A DNA stretch of 64,000 nucleotides from Turritopsis dohrnii (GCA_027922465.2 BQMF02000430.1:124001-188000), one strand, 5' to 3'. Numbered from the stretch's first letter, positions 11,217 through 24,761 are shown. The notes: a model not told the origin generated them from the letters alone. Numbers and translations: made by a program.

Positions 11217-13186
11217 TAGGCTCTTAATGGGCCCATAAGTGTAATATAGCATGTTTATGCTAATTTTTATTACATTTTTGAGAATACTGGATTTTATTAG
11301 CGTACCATAAGCATAAACCAGCCTTTATTTTTGTGATAGCTAAAGCATAACTGAACCTCAGAAAAATTAATATGCTTATAAAAAAAACACTCAACACTTG
11401 TGGAACCTTTCTCCGGCTCATGCATGATTTTTAATTTGGTTGTTCACATGCTAACCGTTGCCTCCTGTGTCCAAGGTCCAAGCGGATAACATAAGATTTC
11501 CAAATGTCACATTGACCACTGAATTGCACAAGTTTCAGTTTTCACTTTGACTGTTTTCTTAGTTGATGAAAATGTTAGTCACTTGACTAGCCGTTTGTCA
11601 ATGAAAATTCTTCATCTGTTCTTCTCCTTCAATCTCAGCCACTATCAAGTCATTCTCATTTTTTATTTGTGATGAACTTGATGCTAATAACAGTGATTCT
11701 GATTTGGAATCCTCTGCTGAAGAAGATTATTAAAAAAAATACGACTTTTATTTTTATACATAGGGCCTAGATAGATAGGGCTATAGGTCTTACTATCCAT
11801 GATAAAAGCATACTTTATTAAAATTTGCTTGCTTCCTGAGATATTTGTCATTTTATCCTTAAAATTATATTTCACCCCTGTTTTACCCCCGGTGCCTCCA
11901 AATAACCACTCAATTACATGAAGTTATTACTTTTATCAAAAAATATTTCAACAAAAAAGTGCTGAAGTCAGCAGTCACGTGACTTTTTCAGGTGGATCTG
12001 TCAATTTTTTAAAGTAGAATTTGATTCTCTACAACTGTAACAATTTTTATGCTTTACCATTTGAAGTACCGTCATTTACCTGAGTAAATCATTTGTTACA
12101 TTTGTAAGACTTTCCTAGTGAGTTATTAGAAATAAACCAGAAAAAGATGTTTTTTTCGTCAAAAAATATCAAATTTACACCCTGGAAACCTATTTTTCAG
12201 AATAATTATCTAATAATTTTAGTTCAATTATGCCTTAATTCCGGTAGTACCTACATGATTTGTAAATCACTACTGTAAATGCAAGGAACGCTTATAAACC
12301 CCCTCAACTACCTCTACTGTAGCCCCCTGATTTTATGTTAAAGCTACTGATTTGACCGGGTAATCATAACTTTCCTAAAAAAAAGACCCTATACATAACA
12401 AAAAATCAAGTTTCCTTTTTTCTTAACTGAGCCAAAAACCCAAAATTTTGGAATTTAGCTCATGGCCTATTTCTTTATAAGAGCTAATTAAGGATTCTTC
12501 CGGGACAAATTTTTTTTATCCGTCTAAAGGAGGTTCTGCTGTATTTTATCTTTGATAACACTTCTTTTACACATTCAGAAATATAATTGACCGTAGAAAA
12601 TGTTTACAATTGAACAGGCATGAGAACGCGGAAACGAAGTTTCCGCGGAAAACAGCTGGGGGGTTTGGGGGGGCGCTGTGAGCCCCCCTCAATGGGGGTT
12701 CAGGGGGCAAAGCCCCCGGAAAATTTTTACAAATTTGAGTACCTCCAACCTTGAATTGACCTCTAAATCAGGTAGCAAAAAGGTAATTTCAACGGATGAA
12801 GTAATGAGTTTCCAACGGTAAAAATATCTTGATGCGTATATACTGAAGTCCAATAAAGTGAAAGGACTACCAAGTATCATATCAAATATCTATCGCCATT
12901 TACATAATATTGTCTAACAAAAAAACTAATTCTAAGCTGATAAAATTACTACAGGAAAGTAGAGTAATCCATGAATAAGCAAAATACGAAACGCTAAGGA
13001 AAAAAGCACCGCTTCGAACGTCCACTTCACGAGGAAATTAACTACCATCTTTTGTTTCTCAACGATATAAAATACTGACCATCATAATGGATACAAGAAC
13101 AGACTGCAGGCGCTTCTACTATATTAAAGATAAACTGTTATTAACAAATACGTCATCACTAACGTAATCAAAGTTCCACTCAGAGT
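11217..13186. other. Intergenic; GC-rich hairpin patch at 12615-12722
   Basis: No gene seen. At 12615-12722 a GC-rich patch interrupts the AT-rich background: GGAAACGAAGTTTCCGCGG is a near palindrome, followed by runs of G and C (GAGCCCCCC, GGGGGTTCAGGGGG, GCCCCC) that can pair. Class unknown. Confidence 0.5.
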
Positions 13187-13417
13187 TTATTCAGAAAGAC
13201 GAGAGGCTCTTTCTCTCTCAGATTTCGATCGTAAGATTTCCTTTGCTTTCTTTTTGCTGATTGCAGCTTGGGCAGTGACTGAGTTCATCTTGCGTTTTAC
13301 TGCAACCTTCGACCTACCTTCCTCTTGATCCTTTCGGTAAACTTTCCGCGAGGCTCGAAAATTGCTGCATAAGCTTTTGTTGACAGGGTCATAAAACTTA
13401 TCTTTGCGGCCAAACAT
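13187..13417 (-). CDS. Small lysine/arginine-rich hypothetical ORF, 76 aa
   Basis: Open frame from an ATG at 13417. It starts MFGRKDKFYDP and is dense in K, R, S and E (for example ISKKKAKEILRSKSERERAS). The composition could suit a small nucleolar or ribosome-associated protein, but I do not recognise the family. No intron or poly-A support was identified, and it may be chance. Confidence 0.2.
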   Translation of the reverse strand: MFGRKDKFYDPVNKSLCSNFRASRKVYRKDQEEGRSKVAVKRKMNSVTAQAAISKKKAKEILRSKSERERASRLSE

Positions 13418-14844
13418 CTTTATCGAGTCTTTACCACTCGCACGTAATTATTTTTGATTGAAGACTCCACTTCCTTTAAATTTGATTCATCTCCTCTATT
13501 AATGACTTTCCATGACTTATAAACTAAACACAATTCTTTCCATTCGCGCGACCAATTCGTCCGTTCGCGCGACCAATTCGTGCGAACTGTAAACCCGCCT
13601 TGTAGCATTCACGCGATCAACGCTTTTAAACCCTTTCACAGACCACACTTCTTACCTACTTTCAGCTAAAGACACTTTAATAAGAAAAAAGAGGCGCTGG
13701 GCACGAATTTGTCCTTTACGTCTTCCTATTTCTGTTTTTGCCGAAGATTAAATGGCCTACTATGCTCACCACCTGTTCTTCTTCATAAAAAATTTGTTTA
13801 CACGCAGTACACAATGGAGTATGAAGTTATATCGGTGTCAAAATCAACAAGTCGATCTCGCGACCCAATGACTCGATACTTCAATCGACAAGGCAATCAA
13901 CGAGTCAATCTCGCAACCGACGACTCGACGTTTCAATCAACAAGGCAATCAGCGGGTCGATCTCGCAACTCGACTTGACGTTTTGATTGAAGTGTCAATC
14001 AATTGACCAAATCGATCAAAGTTTATCGATTTGACTCGAATGATCGACTTTAAAACCGAACTATTAAATGCTGATTTCTTTGTGGTGGTAACGTCATAAC
14101 AGTTTTATAGGATATGGGGAAAATTAAAAAACAAATAAATGCACATTTGGGACTGTGTTTATACTACAGGAAAAGGAAAGAGGGTCACAATATGGTAAGA
14201 AAATGTAGTGGTATGTATATTGCAACATCAGTAAACTTCGATAATACAATGGTCAACGTTTATAAAGTACATGCACAAGAGATCATGTCTTAGCCACCCT
14301 TTCTATGGTATGGATTTAATAGATACAAGAAAAATAGGTCTATTCTATAACTACAGACGAGTTTGTAGACGAGTCACAGACGAGTGTAGACGACTACAGA
14401 CGAGTCACAGACGAGTGTAGACGACTACAGACGAGTCACAGACGAGTGTAGACGAGCCACAGACTAGTCACAGACGAGCCACAGACGAGTCACAGACGAG
14501 TGTAGACGAGTCACAGACGAGTCAAAAATGATTGTAGACGAGTAGCAAATAAGTTTAAACAAGTTAAGAATGACTTTGAGGCTTGATTTACCAAATAATT
14601 TTGTTGCAAATTATATAAAGCAGAGGAAATAATTTTTTGGGTTGTAAAGTACATAAAGGAAAGACAACTATTGACTTGGGTAATAATGAAAACGATTGCT
14701 TTGTACTATGTAACACAACTTCTATTATGAGAATAAACACAACTTTTCAAGAAAAAGAAAAATTAAAACTTCATTGCTCTTCAAACATTCAACATGTCTA
14801 TGAACTTTTGCCTGATATAACGGCAACCATGGCCCACCGTAAGA

Positions 14845-14929
14845 ACAATGTATTATGGGTACCTCTGGGTTCTCTCGTTTTGCCTTGTTTGTTTACATTT
14901 TTAACCCAGAGCTACCCATAATACATTGT
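14845..14929. mobile_element. 85-bp palindromic MITE nested in the fold-back element
   Basis: Arms 14845-14871 and 14903-14929 are 27 bp each with one mismatch (ACAATGTATTATGGGTA and its complement). Too short to code. Confidence 0.75.
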
Positions 14930-15103
14930 GATTAATAATTGCAGCCGTATCGGACAAAAGGTCCATTAAATAAACGTCCCAGATGTTAAAAAGAGGATTT
15001 ACAGTATGCATAAAAAATATTTGAAGATCTGCTTCTTAACTCTGAATGGTGTGAAATGGTTATAGTACTCATAACATACTATAATAACAATGTCTCCTCA
15101 AAC

Positions 15104-15195
15104 AACCTCGAACCCAGGACTTCTTCTCATTTCTGACAGGAAGACAGCTCATTCTCAACGCTCCCCGCTCATCTAGGCTGTCAGAAAACGAATAG
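15104..15195 (-). mobile_element. tRNA-like SINE head (minus strand)
   Basis: Read on the minus strand, TAGATGAGCGGGGAGC resembles an A box, and CCTGGGTTCGAGGTTG about 60 nt later resembles a B box. The cloverleaf is poor and no tail is evident, so it is a relic. Confidence 0.4.
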
Positions 15196-17300
15196 AGGCG
15201 CTGAAATTGAGGCTACTCAGCAGGATCAATATTTAAAAGAGAGAGGACGTGATTCGCTTGTCCCCAGTGCCCTGTTTTCGTTACACACTTTTTTCATAAG
15301 CAATATTGTTGTAAAGCAACACAGGTGTAAAACTCGAATAAGCACCCTGGGTGCTTATCAAACTTTTGATTTTCACCCTGGGCGCTTATTCGAATCATTA
15401 TGGTATGCAAAAAAGGCAGTGAATTTACCTCCTGTTATCACACAATCATCGTCGTCGCTACTGATTTCCATCGCTTCTTGCTTCGCTTCATCACTACCAA
15501 AACCTAATTAAGTGAGAAGGGGGTGTAGTGGTAGGAATTATAGTTTTTTGTCTCGTCACCAGAAACATGATTCATTTACACGAATCTTTTCCCAAAATGC
15601 TCGAAGGCAAAATAAATTTTCCAACAGAAAAAAAATAACAACATATAAATAAATAAAAAATAAGCATACCCTGAAATTAAACTTTTGTGGCAACCCTTTT
15701 TTGGGGGCCTTCGTCCATCTTTTTCGGGGTTATATCCTGTCGTTTTTTCTCCATTATTTTATCGTTTATTTTGTTTGCAAGCTACACTTCTTTCACAAAT
15801 CGTGTTACACCTTACAACATTTTGTTAACACATTCGAAAGTGAAAGATCAGCTAGCTGTCCTTCGCTTTTGAAGAGACAGAGAGTATGGCGACATGAACC
15901 AAAAACGGTTTGTCGGTTAAAATCATTTCATTGGTAGGAAAATTTACGAGTAAATATAAAATAAAATAAAATATGTACGTGTGCGTAACATCTTCTTCAT
16001 GTTTCGGTTAAGAGGGAGCGGTAAAGAAGTTTATTTGAGAAAAAGGATCGTGAAATAAGTTGTGTGGAGGAGTGCAGTGTGTGTCTATACATATATAACA
16101 ATGGAATATATGGAACAATGAAAACAGCATAAAAGAATAATGCTCAGGCTTTAAAAACTTATGCTCACATTCGTGTTGAGAAAATCTATATCGTGGGGAA
16201 TGATTGTTACCTCCAGCGGACCACACATGAAATGCTAGATGTAATGATGTAACAATCGTATTTCATACGACGTCATCCATTCCTTCATTTTTATACGTTT
16301 GTATCTGGTCAACATTAATCTCTAACTCGTCTACGATCATTTTTGACTGGCCTACAATCATTTTTGACTCGTCTACACTCGTCTGTGACTCGTCTACACT
16401 TGTCTGTGACTCGTCTGTGGCTCGTCTACACTCGTCTACACTCGTCTGTGACTCGTCTGTAGTCGTCTACACTCGTCTGTGACTCGTCTACACACTCGTC
16501 TGTAGTTATAGAATAGATCAGAAAAATATATACTTTTCAGAAACAAAGGCTGGTTGGCTTTCAATGATGTGGACAAATTAATTCACTTTAAAGCAGAACA
16601 TAATAAAAAATGTTTTTCAGAAACGGTTTTGCAGGGAGAATTTTTCCAACAGGCCTGAAAAATTTGTTGGGAAAAAAGCGAAAAAAAGGTTTCACAGGTT
16701 GACGTCAAAAGATTATAGCCAAAGAATTTCTGCTGAGGCCTCTTTCAGATACTTTATAGCATTCTATATGATGTCCCCCATTTTTATTTTAACATCATGT
16801 TCTTTGAATGGAATACATAAGGGCTAGTTTAGATTTAGAAAGTATATTCTAAGAAACTTTTCAAAGAAAAAAACATTTATAATGAAAACCATACTTTACA
16901 CACGTGCCTTATAAAACTATTGAGAATAACAATTAATTAAATTACAAGTGAGTGTGAACTCTGAAACACGATCAACGATCCAACTTTCAACTTGAGGTTG
17001 CAACCTCAGAGTCGATGATCAAACCGATGATCGACCGTCAACATGAACATTTAGAGAATCCGCTTCATCGTTTTACCATCTGAGTTCACTTTGTTGATTA
17101 TCAAATCGATACTCGTTCATTGCTTGGTCGATTGAAAAGTGAAGATGTCGGTAAAAAGATCGACTCGTTGATTGCTTTGTCGATTGAAACATTGAGTCGT
17201 TGGTTGCAAGATCGACTTGTTGGTTGCCTTGTTGATTCAAACATCGAGTCGTCGGGTCGCGAGTTCAGCTCGTTGATTTTGACACCCATATAACTTCATA

Positions 17301-18164
17301 ATGGAGCTTGATCATAATCACGAAGCATGATCATTGACGTCATGTGAAGAAAAAACGTAAACGTAAAGAATCACGTAATGCATAGAATGATTTTTTCTTC
17401 CTTTATAAAGAGCAAAATAACTCATAAAATGAATGAGACACGAAACTCAACAACGATCTATGATTCACTGTCGCAACAACATCCCCCCTGTTCTGTAGAT
17501 TTAATGTTGCGAATTTTTTTCATCAAAGATGTCAAGAAAATAGAAAAATGTTTTTGACAGAATTTGTTTTCAGTCAGTTCTTAGTTTTAAGTGCATACTT
17601 AAGTTTGTAAACAAGAGGGGAAACCTTTTTAACATTTTTGCAAGTTTTTGAACGAAATTGAGGAAGAACAAAATTCCTCAACAACCGGGAGTAAAACTGT
17701 TGGTAGTTCAGAGATAAAGTATCAATGAGTCTGTCAGGCGCTTGATTTTCGTGTTCTATTCACCAATTGACGGAGGAGAGACAGAGGACAGTAAATATAA
17801 TGACTAGAAAGACACGAGTTCAACGAGACCTCGCATAAACTTCACAATAGTACGACGAAAGGATAAAAGTTCAGTTCAAGCGTTCGGAGTTTGTACAGCA
17901 AACCACAACAATATGTTTTCGAAGAAGAATTCGTTTTAGAAGAGAGCGATAATAACATCATTAACAGATTCGCAGGTTTTCTTTAGTTATCATTTTCGAG
18001 TTATTAAAATTCACTTCTAAAACTTTCAACTCTGAAAATTCATAGTTACGTCAACTCCCTCCTATCTTGCATTAAGAGGCAGTTAAATAAATGTTATTCT
18101 AAACTAATTTTGGATAAATAAAGTGTTAATAAATTAAATTTCAGTATGTACAATGTTTAATTTA
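17301..18164. other. Region 3' of MCPH1, nothing recognised
   Basis: AT-rich. The MCPH1 3' untranslated region and poly-A site should lie here on the minus strand. No other gene or repeat found. Confidence 0.45.
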
Positions 18165-21100
18165 TCAGTAATCTGGACTGCCTTCTCTCTCCCTCTTCAA
18201 TCGGATCTCGTAACTTTTGGTGGGCATAATACGACCGTTGGAGATTGAATCTAAAAAAAAATTATTTATTTATTTATTTACTTATATCATACTGCTGAAC
18301 CCGTTTTAAATAGAAAATAGCCGAGACCGATAATTTCAAATAAATTTAATACTAACCGAGAATCCATTTTTCGGTGACTATGTTCAAATCTTTTCTTCGG
18401 CAGTTTATAAGACCAATACCAACACCGGCTTTGCGGATTGAAGTCGTCAACTAAAAAAAACCATTATAATTTCACATCTCGATTAGTTACACATATCTAA
18501 TAAATTTCCAAACCTGTCCGCCACACGCTATGATCAATTTCATCATCTCCTCGTGAGACGGGCATGTCACTTCAGCTAGGTACAGTGGAGGTAGCCTGGC
18601 AAATAGGTTCATGTGACTGTATGTATTATTTCGAATGCGATTAATTCGACATACCTGTACACAACGAAAAAGGTTATAACAATAAAAATAAACATTTTTC
18701 GAGTTTTCACTTTTCTATATGTCTGTTAAATCAACATCGACCGCCAAATTATTATCAAATCTTTCTGTAAAAATATCAATATTTATCAATATTGAGCCTG
18801 ATAATATCGACTTAAAACGTTTACACAAAACTCGACTCGTTTGGTAGTTTAGTCAATGCATTGACACTTACCCTAGCGATAGGGAATTCACCATACATTT
18901 CGTAATTGTTTTCGCATAACCATTTTCCTTCTTCTACAGAATCTGCAACCTGTTAACACATCAAAATGTTTTTGAACCGACCGTCAAAAAGATTAAAACA
19001 ACACCATGCAGTTGTTATTCACAGATCTTATCGCTTACCCATTTAGGCTCCAATATCCAACAACCTCGAATAATACCATTCAATATATTCAAAGTTCTCC
19101 TTGGTCCACCAGCAACAACGTGAGTTGTATCTGAACTTATATTTTTACGTAAGGTAAAACCGCCCAGTTGCTTTACCATTGCACGAATGTATTCTTGTTC
19201 CCTGGAAAAAAACATGAAACGATTTCGAACTAAACATGCTTTCAAAAATCACCATTTCAGAAGAAACATTTTCTCATGCTGGTATGACCGTCAGACCTAA
19301 TGAAGAGCTTACCCATAATGCAGGCTGGTTGTAACAAGCGATGCCTTCATCTAAATAACAACAACAGCTTAAAAATCTCTCATTAATAAATACAACAGGT
19401 ACAGGAAAGTGGTAACCTTTGAACCGTTGCTAGCAGTCATCGAATCACGTAACTTTCTTTTTGGTTTACATTTCGAATCCTTTCGGTGGCTGAGTGACGA
19501 ACGTTCATTGAGTGACGAATTTTCACCGAGTGATAAATGATCACCAACATTGATTTCTTCACTTTCGGATATTCCCGAGTCATCTTCCCGAGGAATTACC
19601 ACACTACTTGAACGTACAATTTTCACCACACCTACTTCAGAAATAGTTCTAGCAACGTTTCCTAACGTGCTCTTGTTCACGCTAGTATTGTGTGAAACAC
19701 TTTTATCATATTTTTCACCAGGAATCAAATTTTCTTTATCGCTTCTATCCTTCATCGTTATATTTCCGCCTCCCTTCTGAGATAATACTTTCCTGAAAGA
19801 TCGATTTGCTTTAAAATCAATACCTGAAGATCTCCGAGTAGATCTTCTCCGTTGAGATGCTTTGTTGTTTATCGATTCTCTATTCAGTGTAGCGGAAATG
19901 TTTTCTTTTTCCCCTATTGCAACAGAAGAGCAGTCTTCTCTTTTAGAAAATTGTTTTTGTCGTTCTGCATGAAGAGCAATAGTACTGTCAATATCTTCGT
20001 TGATGACGTCATGTTTTTCTGGAGGATTCCCTCTCATTTCGTCGCCCAAGGAATGATCGCTATCTTTATTTTCGTCAAAACTTTGAAGAGGTTCTTTAAA
20101 TTTGATTGTAGTCTTCACAGTCTCCTTACAAATCTTTTTACTGTTAACAACGGCGTGTATGGCATCGAACGCTGTGTACCCACAACCGATATGATTGGAT
20201 ACGCATTTTACACCGTGTGATTTCGGCTTTAACAAGTTCCCTAAAAGTGATGGTTTCAAAAAACAATGGTTCTATCTACGAATTTTTAACGTGCTATTAC
20301 AAAACAACCTACTACTTTTACCATGTTTAGAGGAATTGGTTTTCGTCGTCGGAGTGATTAACTTCTCTTGAGGAAAGCAGGAAGATTTTGTGGACATTAA
20401 TTTCTTCTTCTTTTTAGGAATTTTCGGATTTCCAACAACAAGGGCACCACTAGTGTCGCGTTCCTCCGCTCGTGTATTTGTCGAAAATGTTTCCATGGCA
20501 ATCGAAGTAAGATGTGTAAAAACCCCGCCATCTGTCAATTCTGGATTCACATTTTCTTTGGTAGAAATACTGCTCTGTCTAATTAACCAACCCTTTTCAC
20601 CAGAAGTTGACTTTTTCAGAGTTGGTTTTGGTGATACAGATCTCGAAATTTCCGTATCAAACGCAACTTTTTTGGTTGATTTACCATCTTTCATATTCAT
20701 CGTTGGAGAATTTCCAAGACTGATCAAGGATATATTGTTCTCATCGACAGCATCATCTTAAACCAAAGCAAAGGTAATATGAAAAAGCAAATGTCCATAT
20801 TAAATGAATAAATAAATGACAGACATGCGCTCACCGAAATTTAACCTACAAAGAAAATCCTGCGACAAATGATCAGGAGAAGTAATTTCTTTGTCGTTGA
20901 TACAATTGCTTTTTTGTGCAGAAGAATCTGAAAACAGACAAAACTGTGTTGTGCCACCCTTTCTTGATTGATCCATAAACTGTTTTGAGGAAAGAACTTT
21001 TCGCTGAATTTAATTTCGCGTTTGAGAAGGTAACAATGGCTTGATTTTCGCGGAATTTAATTTCGCAATTGACCAATTTTAAATACTTAAAAGAAAAAAA

Positions 21101-24100
21101 GGCCTCATTTTTTGCATTTTGCTCTTTTATTTAATCACGAAATTAAATTCCGCGAAAATTTCTTCCGCAAAAATTTCTATTTCAGGATGAAACGAAAGCA
21201 CACCTATTTGAGATGATGTGTCATCTTGAGTTCCATTGATATAGTTCAGTATCCATGGTGTATCTGGGATCGCTCGAGGAGTCGCAACCATTTTGTATAA
21301 ATCCTGTATACAAAGGCATGTCAACAATTGTGTGCAGATAGCGGTTGGGTTTGAAAGCTGAACAAACTTACGGAACTTTTGATATATTCCTGACTATCCA
21401 AGCATAATATTTGATCTGAAATTTTAAAGAACAGCAAATTGGATCAGGAAATTTCACATCAGCAGAAAATACTGAATAAAAAAAGGAATCTTTGAAACCT
21501 TTGGGAGTTTCCGGATCTTTATTTTTAAATACTTGAAACTTCTTGAACCTTCTTTTTTTCTTCTCTTCTTTTTCTACAATTGGTACGAAAAAATATAATT
21601 AGAGGTACAATATAATTGAAGGATACAAAATATAAAAAGCACATACTTGCACTGTTATTCAAGTCTTCTTCAAATGTTTTGGGTTGCAAGGATTTTACTC
21701 TCTTAGTTCGAGCCATTGGCAATGGCGAATCATAAGAACCATGAACGTTAACTGGGAACAAACTTTCACACATACGAGCAGATGTGTTTTTACAGGAGTC
21801 CACCCAAAGAACAGACACAAGATGAATGTGAGGAAACTTTTTCAGTTGTTTTAAAGTGTTATTGCGACCATCTTTATAAACCTATTGATAATTAGAAAAT
21901 TAAAATGGATTGAACTGAATTCCAAGGAACTTGACACCAACATATGGATGAATAGTTTTAAGAATATCATTTACCACATGTGAAACAGAATGTGTGATCT
22001 TTTCAGCGATCTGTAACATTATACAAAATGAAATTATTACCATAATTAAATCTCAAGATATAACATGGGTTTATTAACATCAAATAAAATCTACCATTGC
22101 CCCAAGCCTTTCAAGTTCTCTTGATATAGCTTTAGAGCGATTTTCATTTTCTGCACGCACATCAACAAAAACTATACATCCTAAAAAACAAATTTCAGAA
22201 CTAGATTCAAGGAATATACCAAGTTCAAGGTTTATAAATTGACAACTATCAAATAAATGCCGTAATAATATTTCTCAATCTCCTCAAACTTGAAGTATGC
22301 TTTATGACCATAACTCTTAACTACCAACCTATAATAATTTGACAGTTAGACCTTTTATCAAATAAGATTGTCTCTTTTTTATATTATTTTCCTTGTTTTT
22401 TATGTAAACATTTTGGCTATTTTTTCATTTTGAATAAAATTTGAAACACAGATTTCTAATGGATTTTTCGCTTTGTTTTTTTTTTAAAGTTCGTTTTTTA
22501 AGATTTATTTTTGCAAACATTTCGAAGCTAATACTTCATCGTCAGGCTAAAAAATAAAATACAAACAGTAAAACTGCTCATAAAAATACAAATCTCATAT
22601 CAACATCTATCTACAGTAGACACATGTAAAAAGCAAAAGGTAAGTGAATTAAAAATTATTTTGAAAAAACTAAGTTACTTGAGAAAACTCCCCTGAGGGA
22701 CCATGTCGTGTGAGACATTAAATTCTAATGACACGTTCATGGCTTTTATATTCATCTTTTGTGTTTATTGTAGGCTTTATTTCCCGAATGAGAAGTGCCT
22801 CTAGTGTCATTAAGTGGAATTCAGAATTGAATGACTTTGCTATTATCTCCACATGATCAATAAATAGCTCCACCTTGCACATATTAAAATAACAACCCAC
22901 AGCTTTGTACTTATGCTCTTTGACACGAGTTAGCAGATGAAGGGTGGTTTGCCCGACATAACACGAAAGACATTGCAAACACATAAGCTTCTCTACAGGT
23001 ACTTTTAATGATGGAAGAACTGATTTGATTTTCTTGATTGTTGAGACAATTTGGCAAGGTGCATCAATGCGTTTCAATGAGCATTCAAATTTCTCAGTTA
23101 CCCTCTCTCGATATTGAAGAAAAACAAGCTTTTTTTCATCATCCTTATCTTCCTCTTCTGTTGGCGGTTTCGGTTGGTAAATCTTGTCAAGAGTCTTTCA
23201 ATAATTTTATCATAAAATGATGGAGGGTACTGATTGTCTTCCAGGAGGGCTTTTCCTTTCACAAGACTTTGGTGAAAGTTCTTCCACCTACCGCAGCAAT
23301 AGTTAATCCTATATACAAAACCAGTATATAACTACGAAATGTTTATATTTCATAGGAGCCAACGAATGGTAATTCATAGTTAACCCTGTATCAGTTGCTT
23401 TTCTGTACCATGTTGATGTTAACGTTTCTCATTTGCTTACAATTCACATATCGAGAAATGGGATACTGCTGTTTTGCTCTTTCTCAACAGTAAACTTTAA
23501 GTTTGGAAGGTTTGTTGATTTCCACAAGTTTTCTCCTCGATTTGTCCTCTTCTGATTTCGCGAAGGATGTCATCCATGTACCTGTAATATAGTTTTGCTT
23601 CTCCCTTTATCTTTGGGTCGAACTTACTTAGCCAACCATTGGCTATATTTGGAGCTTGTGGGGTTCCCATTGCCAATCCGTCATTTTGATTGTAGTAGCT
23701 ATCATGCGTTAGAAGAAGAACACCACGACCGCACATTTCAGCAACTTGAACAAACGTTTCCTGCGAAACCGGGGTGTCGATGATCAATGTTAAATGTTAA
23801 ATGGAGTGTGAGTTGGATAAAAAAGATCGTAAAGAAGTTCTCAAGTTCAACACAAATTGCTGCTTTCAGTTATATATATATAAATATATTTGTGCATATT
23901 TTTGTAAGTTTGGATCAAGTATTGTACATGATCGTTCACTTTATATGTTTATGATGTAGGAAGTTTAATATAAATATAAAAACAACAAGTTCTCTAAAAG
24001 AAGCAAAAGCTTTCGGTTTATTAAACCATCTTATTCAACCTTTCTTTTGAATTTCTTAAAGAATATCTTTAAACAGGTCATGAATGTCAATTTAGATCAA

Positions 24101-24565
24101 GAATGTTTGTAAGTGCATGCAATATTTGTTAGTCAAACATATGTCATTCAGTTTATTGGCAGATAAAGTTTCGCATTGTGTCAATTATGTCTTCAAAATG
24201 TCCTGATGTAATGAATTGTAGAAATGTTTCAACCGTTTCTGATTTTGCAGAAATCCTTCTGCCCACAAGGGCATCTTGTGTTCAGTCTATTGCGATGCGA
24301 GGGCATTCATAGTGAGAACTACTTGCTTGTAAATAAAGTTTATTCACACCTCACAAGAATGCAGAATCATCCCAAAAAACAATATAAACAAAAATTAGAC
24401 AGTACCTTTCAGAGGCATAATAGAAGCATCACCAGTTAGATTTTCATCATCATTATCACTATTTTCAAATGATAAATCGATTGAAGACAAACAATCCACT
24501 TTTCTACTGCTAGGTTTAACCAAACAGATTTCAGCAAAATTATCCTGCGTAATTGAACCTTCCAT
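18165..24565 (-). CDS. MCPH1: Microcephalin (MCPH1), complete, 16 exons
   Basis: Exons: 24406-24565, 22095-22180, 21976-22011, 21647-21881, 21499-21573, 21372-21415, 21204-21303, 20850-20927, 20322-20756, 19417-20240, 19313-19350, 19039-19201, 18872-18949, 18514-18654, 18357-18450, 18165-18250. All phases join, giving about 890 residues (human about 835). An N-terminal BRCT is spread over exons 2-4 (GCIVFVDV, VSVLWVDSCK, CESLFPVN). The microcephalin-specific DPETPK block follows, then a long charged middle. Paired C-terminal BRCTs follow (TTHVVAGGPRRTLNIL, GIIRGCWILEPKWV; then VTEKWILDSI). MCPH1 acts in the nucleus in damage signalling, chromosome condensation timing and E2F1-linked transcription, and the tandem BRCTs bind phosphopeptides. 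Start chosen at 24565 because its exon joins GCIVFVDV in phase. Exon 8 and the exon 9 junction are the least certain. Intron 1 hosts a Penelope fragment. Confidence 0.92.
20991..21177. mobile_element. MITE with TTCGCGAA-rich ends, copy 2 (MCPH1 intron 7)
   Basis: GGAAAGAACTTTTCGCTGAA at the left is answered by TTCCGCGAAAATTTCTTCCGC at the right. Inner AATTTAATTTCGCG motifs are shared with 7229-7525. It is shorter than copy 1 and lies wholly within an intron. Confidence 0.65.
22385..23787 (-). mobile_element. Penelope-like retroelement fragment (RT and GIY-YIG)
   Basis: Two minus-strand pieces in the right order. 23497-23787 has reverse-transcriptase motifs (GLAMGTPQAPNIAN and YYRYMDDIL). 22718-23077 has a GIY-YIG nuclease-like end (CLSCYVGQTTLHLLTRVKEH, then TLEALLIREIKPTINTKDEY). 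An RT followed by C-terminal GIY-YIG is the signature of Penelope-like elements. Frames are broken between the pieces, and the 5' part of the RT is missing, so the copy is dead. Downstream, 22510-22560 holds a hammerhead-like core. The element lies in MCPH1 intron 1 in the same orientation as the gene. Confidence 0.85.
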
Positions 24566-24761
24566 TGGCTTTCTGACAAATCTTAACAGGATATCAAGAC
24601 TTTAAAAAATGCGCCATTTTCAACTTCGATAACACCAAAACTTTTGGATTTTGCCGGCTCTTGCCAGAGCAAGTTTTCAAGTGTTTTCTAATTCGTTATT
24701 ATAATTTCCGCGCTGAATATTTCGAAAGAACAACGGGGAGCAGAGAAGTAAATGGCACGCG

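Larger units (their letters stand above)
13820..17300. mobile_element. Fold-back DNA element, 3.48 kb, 6-bp target duplication
   Basis: ATGGAG precedes the left end (13814-13819) and follows the right end (17301-17306). The ends are inverted repeats beginning TATGAAGTTATAT and continuing into a clustered CGAnTCGA-type block (13840-14045; 17095-17280). An inner block is made of repeated CAGACGAGTC and TGTAGACGAG units (14350-14545 plus orientation; 16325-16505 complementary). Arms are roughly 0.7 and 1.0 kb. No transposase was recognised in the centre. A short MITE (14845-14929) and a SINE relic (15104-15195) sit inside. Confidence 0.8.

Noticed and set aside
13709..13978. 89-codon plus-strand frame
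   Set aside because: Runs into the repetitive CGA/TCGA end of the fold-back element.
14350..14545. CRISPR-like array
   Set aside because: Short 10-11 bp repeats with no regular spacers, mirrored at 16325-16505; this is a transposon subterminal array in a eukaryotic genome.
19550..20761. Plus-strand open frames of 76-123 codons
   Set aside because: Antisense to well-supported MCPH1 exons 9 and 10; shadow frames.
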